Below, one piece after another: positions 59,543 to 64,000 of a DNA stretch of 64,000 nt. The notes below the pieces were generated by a model. That model did no database searches. It was not told where the DNA came from and worked only from the letters and a program-made list of their open reading frames with translations. The position numbers and the translations under genes are program-made. This stretch comes from Pseudomonas sp. Irchel s3f7 (GTDB lineage: Bacteria > Pseudomonadota > Gammaproteobacteria > Pseudomonadales > Pseudomonadaceae). Each line of letters starts with the position of its first letter. The first letter of the stretch is position 1. Where the stretch lies: NCBI RefSeq assembly GCF_900187615.1, contig NZ_FYDO01000017.1, positions 1 to 64,000 of the forward strand. The letters run 5' to 3'.

Positions 59543-59779
59543 ATGGACTACTTTATCATTGTCGCCACAACCGTCGCCGGTCTGTACTTCCATTGGTGGT
59601 TGTACGTGCGGATCAAACGCTGGATGGACCGCGATCTGGCCCTGTCGTTGGCGGGTACAGACGAGCAGAAAAAAGTCTTCATGCTCGAACAGCTGGCAAA
59701 CGCTCAGGCGCAGAAGATCAATCGTCGAGACCTGTCGAAGTGGCTTGAGGCCGCTGCGGCAGGTTATCCCGATCGGTAG
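59543..59779 (+). CDS. Small membrane-anchored protein, unknown function
   Basis: The 78-residue protein has an N-terminal hydrophobic helix (YFIIVATTVAGLYFHWWLYV) and a soluble helical part (VFMLEQLANAQAQKINRRDL). I do not recognise a family. It is convergent with pdxH, with five bases between the stops. Confidence 0.65.
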   Translation: MDYFIIVATTVAGLYFHWWLYVRIKRWMDRDLALSLAGTDEQKKVFMLEQLANAQAQKINRRDLSKWLEAAAAGYPDR

Positions 59780-59784
59780 ACTGC

Positions 59785-60432
59785 TTAGGGTGCCAGACGT
59801 TCAAGAATCCAGTTGGAGTCTTGTAGACGGTAGTTGAGGCGGTCGTGCAAGCGGCTCGGGCGCCCCTGCCAGAACTCGATGCGCTCGGGTAACAGGCGGT
59901 AGCCGCCCCAGTGTTCCGGGCAATGGGGCTGGGCATCGCTGAAGCGTTGCTCGGTGTCCTTGAGCAATGCTTCCAGCTCGGCACGATCAGCGATGACACG
60001 ACTTTGCGGTGAAGCCCAGGCGCCCAGACGGCTGCCCAGCGGGCGAACCTGATAATACGCGTCGGACTCCTGCGGCGTGACCTTCACCACCCGTCCTTCG
60101 ATGCGCACCTGGCGTTCCAGGGCCGGCCAGAAAAAGGTCATGGCCGCGAACGGGTTCGCAAACAGGTGCTTGCCCTTGGCGCTGTCGTAATTGGTAAAGA
60201 AGGTGAAGCCCTGCTCGTCCAGGCCTTTGAGCAGCAGAATGCGACAGTGCGGTCGACCGTCGGGGTCAACCGTGGCCAGGGTCATGGCGTTGGCTTCCAC
60301 CGGTGCCTGTTCGGTTTTCACCGCGTCGGCGAACCACTGGTGGAACAGCGCAAACGGCTCGGCCGGGGCTTGCGCCTCGGTCAGGCCATCACGGGTGTAG
60401 TCACGACGCATATCAGCCAGGCCCTGGGTCAT
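59785..60432 (-). CDS. pdxH: Pyridoxamine 5'-phosphate oxidase
   Basis: The 215-residue flavoenzyme has AMTLATVDPDGRPHCRILLL (FMN), FFTNYDSAKGKHL and the C-terminal signature ending YRLQDSNWILERLAP. It makes pyridoxal 5'-phosphate from PNP or PMP. It starts 24 bp after the OmpA-type gene stop and may be co-transcribed. Confidence 0.93.
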   Translation of the reverse strand: MTQGLADMRRDYTRDGLTEAQAPAEPFALFHQWFADAVKTEQAPVEANAMTLATVDPDGRPHCRILLLKGLDEQGFTFFTNYDSAKGKHLFANPFAAMTFFWPALERQVRIEGRVVKVTPQESDAYYQVRPLGSRLGAWASPQSRVIADRAELEALLKDTEQRFSDAQPHCPEHWGGYRLLPERIEFWQGRPSRLHDRLNYRLQDSNWILERLAP

Positions 60433-60456
60433 GGCGCATTCCTTTTGGTTAACGAA

Positions 60457-61536
60457 TCACTTCTTTGCAGTATCGGTGGTGGCGACTTTCTTGTCAGCCG
60501 CGGAGGCCTTGGCCGGGCTGGTCTTTTTCGCCGGGGTAGCAGTTTTGGCAGGGGTTTTCTTGGCCGGTGCCTTTTGTGCCGGGGCTTTTTTCGCCGCTGG
60601 GACGCTGGCTTTTTTAGCGGCAGGTGCCGGTGTCACAGGCTTGGCGACGGGTTTGATGTCCTGCGCAGCGACCAGCGTGACGGGGCTCGGTGCTGGCATG
60701 TTGTACTTGCTCAGCAACGCAACCATGGTGTTTTGCGGCGTCACCAACAGTTCCACACGGCGGTTCAGCGCACGCCCTTCCGCGCTGTCGTTGGCGGCGC
60801 GCGGCGCATCGCTGCCCATGCCACGCAACATCAGACGGTCACGTTGCAGGCCACTGAGACGGAAAATCGCGGCGATAGACCGGGCACGGTCCTGGCTGAG
60901 CTTGATGTTGGCCGGCGCTGAACCGGACGTGTCGCTGTGACCGAGGATCAACACCGCAGTTTTCGGATCGACTTCGAGGATTTTGGCGACGCGGGTGAAC
61001 GGGCCGAGGGTGACCGGCAGCAACATGGCCGGGCGATCCGGATTGAATGAGCCTTCGACCGGCGCCGTCACGACCAGCACGTTTTCGCGGCGTTCGAGTT
61101 GCAGGTTGCTGCCCTTGATCGCTTCGCGCAGACGCGGTTCGTAGTCGTCCAACCAGGCCTGGGTAACTTTCGGATCAGGCATCGGCACGGCTTTAGCGGT
61201 GCTTTGCTCGCTACCACCGAACGGCCACCACCACTGGCTGCCGGTATCGGCTCCGGTCTTGGCCACGGTGACGGGCTTGGCTTCAGGTTTCACTTCGGCT
61301 TTGGTTGCCGGCTGGTCGGAACCGAACGGCCAGTACCACGGGCTGCTGGTGTCAGCCTTGGCCACCGGTGCGGTTGCCGCTGGTTTCAATGGCGCCGGGG
61401 CCGATTCTTTTGCTGCGACCTTGTCGGAGGAGCCGAACGACCACCAGCTACCGCCATCGGAATCTTTTTGTGGAGTCTGTGCGCAGCCGGTAATAGCGAA
61501 GCACAGGGCCAAGGCGAGGGTTTTATTGGATGACAT
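60457..61536 (-). CDS. OmpA-domain lipoprotein with Lys/Ala/Pro-rich tail
   Basis: The 359-residue protein has a lipobox ITGC (Cys18). Three related aromatic segments follow (GGSWWSFGSSD, SSPWYWPFGSDQ, GSQWWWPFGGSEQ), then an OmpA-like peptidoglycan-binding domain (LILGHSDTSGSAPANIKLSQ, ALNRRVELLV). The last 65 residues are a histone-H1-like tail of KKAPAQKAPAKKTPAKTATP type. Anchoring outer membrane to peptidoglycan is expected. The tail is unusual for an OmpA lipoprotein and resembles AlgP-type repeats. Confidence 0.82.
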   Translation of the reverse strand: MSSNKTLALALCFAITGCAQTPQKDSDGGSWWSFGSSDKVAAKESAPAPLKPAATAPVAKADTSSPWYWPFGSDQPATKAEVKPEAKPVTVAKTGADTGSQWWWPFGGSEQSTAKAVPMPDPKVTQAWLDDYEPRLREAIKGSNLQLERRENVLVVTAPVEGSFNPDRPAMLLPVTLGPFTRVAKILEVDPKTAVLILGHSDTSGSAPANIKLSQDRARSIAAIFRLSGLQRDRLMLRGMGSDAPRAANDSAEGRALNRRVELLVTPQNTMVALLSKYNMPAPSPVTLVAAQDIKPVAKPVTPAPAAKKASVPAAKKAPAQKAPAKKTPAKTATPAKKTSPAKASAADKKVATTDTAKK

Positions 61537-61648
61537 TGGATATCCACAAAAATGAAGTCAAAAAACATCAGGCCACAGCGGCCCGCTAAACGGAGGTTTG
61601 AAACTGAAAAGACGTTCGGGTTCCAATCCTGGAACCCTTGAGCGATTC

Positions 61649-62794
61649 TTACAGACAGGTGGCCAGAACCCGCACCAGCTTTTGCGCACGCGGGTCCATC
61701 AAGACGTACGGTCCCAGGGTATTTGTCACAAAACCGAAGGCCACATCGTGCTCGGGGTCGGCAAAACCGATGGAGCCACCGGCACCCGGGTGACCAAAGG
61801 CCCGAGGACCCAGACCGAACGTTGCATTAGGCACGTCAGGTTGATCGAGCATGCAACCCAGGCCGAAACGGGTCCGGGTCAGTAAAGTCTTGTCTTCGCC
61901 GAGGCTGTGTTCGCGGGTCAGCTCGTCGAGCATCTCGCTTTCCAGCAGGCTGCCGTCGAGCAGTCCGGCGTAGAAGCTGGCAAGGCTACGGGCATTGCCA
62001 TGACCATTGGCGGCCGGCTGCTGCATGCGTCGCCATTCCGGTTTGTTGGTGCTGGTCATGATCGACGGCGGATTGGTGAAAGCTCGGGTGGTCATGGCCG
62101 TCGGCTCACGCATGGTCACTTGCAGCAGGCGCTGGGCCGCCGCATCGCCGACGTTGCCTTTGCCGCGAGCGATGTGTGCCACGCGATGGAACTCCTCGTC
62201 AGCCAGACCAACGTGAAAATCCAGACCCAACGGTTTGGCAACCCGGGCCACAATGGACTCACCCGGCCCACGACCATCAGCACGTCGCAACAACTCGCCG
62301 ATCAACCAGCCGTAAGTGATGGCCGCGTAGCCGTGGCCTTCACCCGGCGTCCACCACGGTGCTTCGGCGGCCAGCGCATCGACCATGGTTTGCCAATCGT
62401 AAAGCGCTTCAGGGGCCAGCAACTCGCGCAGCGCGGGCAATCCGGCCTGGTGGCAAAGCAGTTGGCGCAGGGTGACGGATTCTTTGCCGGCAGCGGCGAA
62501 TTCCGGCCAGTAGCGCGCAACCGGCGCATCCAGTTGCAGCTTGCCTTCAGCCACCAGTTGCAACGCGGTAACGGCGGTAAAGGTTTTGGTGCAGGAGAAC
62601 AGGTTGGCGATGGTATCGCTGTGCCAGGCTTCGGCACCGTCCTTGTCAGCGGTGCCGGACCAGAGGTCGAGGACGGTTTCGCCGCCGACCTGGATGCACA
62701 ACGCCGCGCCACGCTCCTGAGGATCGTCGAACAGCGCCGCGAACGCCTCACGCACCGGCTCGAACTTAAGCTCGTAATGACCCTGAATCTGCAC
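61649..62794 (-). CDS. Serine hydrolase, class C beta-lactamase/EstB family
   Basis: The 381-residue protein has SxxK at Ser67-Cys-Thr-Lys70 (NLFSCTKTF), a tyrosine region YAAITYGWLIG near residue 160, and a late GHPGAGGSIGFAD block in place of KTG. There is no signal peptide, so it is probably a cytoplasmic carboxylesterase. The substrate is unknown. Confidence 0.82.
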   Translation of the reverse strand: MQIQGHYELKFEPVREAFAALFDDPQERGAALCIQVGGETVLDLWSGTADKDGAEAWHSDTIANLFSCTKTFTAVTALQLVAEGKLQLDAPVARYWPEFAAAGKESVTLRQLLCHQAGLPALRELLAPEALYDWQTMVDALAAEAPWWTPGEGHGYAAITYGWLIGELLRRADGRGPGESIVARVAKPLGLDFHVGLADEEFHRVAHIARGKGNVGDAAAQRLLQVTMREPTAMTTRAFTNPPSIMTSTNKPEWRRMQQPAANGHGNARSLASFYAGLLDGSLLESEMLDELTREHSLGEDKTLLTRTRFGLGCMLDQPDVPNATFGLGPRAFGHPGAGGSIGFADPEHDVAFGFVTNTLGPYVLMDPRAQKLVRVLATCL

Positions 62795-62898
62795 CCGTAA
62801 CTCCCCGGATTAACGCTCTACAAAGTGGCGGGCATTGTTCCAGCCCTTGAGGGTTTTGGGAACAGGGTTGGGCTGGATGGTCAATTGAGGGCCAAGAT

Positions 62899-62950
62899 CG
62901 AAAGATCGCAGCTTGCGGCAGCTCCTCCAGGTGCTGCCGCAGGCTGCAAA
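62899..62950. repeat. Degenerate REP, GATCGCAGC type
   Basis: AAAGATCGCAGCTTGCGGCA faces TGCCGCAGGCTGCAAA with a short loop, in the gap between two same-strand genes. Confidence 0.6.
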
Positions 62951-62955
62951 CGGGA

Positions 62956-64000
62956 TCAATGGCCTTTGCCGGAATGTCCACCCGCGCCCTTCCCCGGTCC
63001 TTTGCCGGCATCGGCTTTACGCCCGCCCTCGGCATCGTGGCTGGCTTTGTCGGCCTCGGTCGCCGCTTTCTCGGCTTCTTTACCCATTTTATCGACCGTC
63101 GCCAGATTGCTTTTGCGCACACTGTCGACGAAGCCCTGGAACGGCAGGTCGGTGATCCCCACCAGACCGAAGTGGCCGTTTTCCCCATCAAGCAGGCGAC
63201 CGGTCACCGGTTGGTCGAGGTACTGGAACCAATGCACGCCGACAATCGACGGCTCGCTCATCGCTTGCTTTAGGAAGTTCGCATAGGCCGGGCCACGGTC
63301 CTCTTCTTTCGCCAATTGCGTGACACCACCCCAGAACGGACCACGATCAGCCGAACCGAAATTGAACTCGGTAATCAGCACCGGTTTGTCGAGGCTGCGC
63401 AATTTGGCGAAGTCATAACCATCCTGGGGTTGCAGCGTGTACATGTTGAAACTCAACACATCGCAATACTGGGCGCAGGATTCGACTGCTTCCGGCGTGG
63501 TGATGGCGAAACGGCCGCCGAGCAATAACTGGTTCGGCGCGTGCCACTTGAGCGAATCGGAAATGGTCTTGAAGTAAGCGTCGGCGAAGACCTTCTGGAA
63601 GTATTTGAAGTCGGCTTCGATTTCCGGATATTCGGCGCTTGGCATCGGTGGCACGAAACCCGGGTCTTCCATCAATTCCCACGCGGGCAAATCGATGCCC
63701 CACGCTTTCGACAGGCCGGCCTGGTTGCGGTACTTATCGCGCAATTGCTTGAGGAACGCACGCTTGGCCGGGACGTCGGTGGTCATTTTCAAGGTGCCGT
63801 AGGCCAAGGCATAACGGTCTTTCGGATCATCGCCAGGACCGGCCCAGGCCAGTTCATTGTCGGCGTAATAACCGATCAGCCATGGGTCGTCGCGGTGATC
63901 GCGAGCGGCAATGGCCACGGCGCGTTCCGTGGCCATGGCGAAGCGCGGGTCGAACGGATCAGGCATGCCACCCCACCAATCGCTGCCAGTGCTGATGCTG
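62956..64000 (-). CDS. Glycoside hydrolase (clan A-like), 5' end missing
   Basis: The frame is open to the window edge (SISTGSDWWGGMPDPFDPRF at the cut), so at least 347 residues are present and the N terminus is lost. YYADNELAWAGPGDD carries an Asn-Glu pair typical of the acid/base of clan-A glycosidases (beta-galactosidase/beta-agarase-like), and LITEFNFGSADRG the nucleophile Glu. The end is a low-complexity GKGPGKGAGGHSGKGH tail. The sugar substrate is unknown. Confidence 0.75.
   Translation of the reverse strand, partial: SISTGSDWWGGMPDPFDPRFAMATERAVAIAARDHRDDPWLIGYYADNELAWAGPGDDPKDRYALAYGTLKMTTDVPAKRAFLKQLRDKYRNQAGLSKAWGIDLPAWELMEDPGFVPPMPSAEYPEIEADFKYFQKVFADAYFKTISDSLKWHAPNQLLLGGRFAITTPEAVESCAQYCDVLSFNMYTLQPQDGYDFAKLRSLDKPVLITEFNFGSADRGPFWGGVTQLAKEEDRGPAYANFLKQAMSEPSIVGVHWFQYLDQPVTGRLLDGENGHFGLVGITDLPFQGFVDSVRKSNLATVDKMGKEAEKAATEADKASHDAEGGRKADAGKGPGKGAGGHSGKGH

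Overview
The window reads as a chromosomal segment of a fluorescent Pseudomonas. The signs are high-GC coding sequence, gene content (emhRABC/ttgRABC pump, xenB, pca cluster with an OprD/BenF-like porin, braCDEFG, rapA, olsBA, nbdA) and many short inverted REP-type elements between genes. I saw no rRNA or tRNA gene, no CRISPR array and no prophage.

Layout. 1-120 is the 3' end of an IS110-type transposase. 160-6814 holds housekeeping and envelope genes: a phospholipase-D-type cardiolipin synthase with a YceI protein, a serine hydrolase, an acyl-CoA-dehydrogenase-like protein, the ornithine-lipid operon olsBA and acpH. 6986-9627 is an ArsR regulator, an MFS exporter and the old-yellow-enzyme reductase xenB. 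9890-16570 is the RND multidrug efflux locus emhR<->emhABC with a recognisable TtgR-type operator. 16998-29222 is a complete protocatechuate (beta-ketoadipate) catabolic island: an outer-membrane porin on the + strand facing pcaR, pcaK and pcaIJFHG-TBDC on the - strand. Paired 15-bp PcaR-like boxes lie before pcaI, pcaK, pcaR and also the porin.

29909-33000 has a small conserved gene, a Pit phosphate transporter, an ANR-box-controlled small locus that looks like phrS/ccoM (a roughly 210-nt RNA encoding a 36-residue membrane peptide), and two small unknown genes. 33252-43861 has rapA, an MFS carrier, a cysteine-cluster protein, the MHYT-GGDEF-EAL protein nbdA, a beta-hydroxyacid dehydrogenase and a large divergent tubulin/FtsZ-superfamily protein. 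44170-49829 has a DUF2288-like gene and the branched-chain amino-acid ABC transporter braCDEFG. 50005-56814 has a LysR/SDR pair, a lipoprotein, a large FAD dehydrogenase, a PLP-dependent cysteine-synthase-like enzyme and nhaA.

56869-58895 is a horizontally variable bacteriocin locus: a colicin-E3-type 16S-rRNase toxin, its cloacin-type immunity gene, then the decayed C-terminal tip of a second toxin followed by an intact small gene that is probably its immunity gene. 58911-64000 has a glycine-zipper lipoprotein, pdxH, an OmpA-domain lipoprotein with a histone-like Lys/Ala/Pro tail, a serine hydrolase and the 3' part of a glycoside hydrolase that runs off the end.

Best leads: the tubulin-like protein at 41660-43861, the phrS/ccoM dual-function locus at 32072-32378, and the layered toxin/immunity cassette at 56869-58848 with a hairpin that masks the toxin ribosome-binding site.
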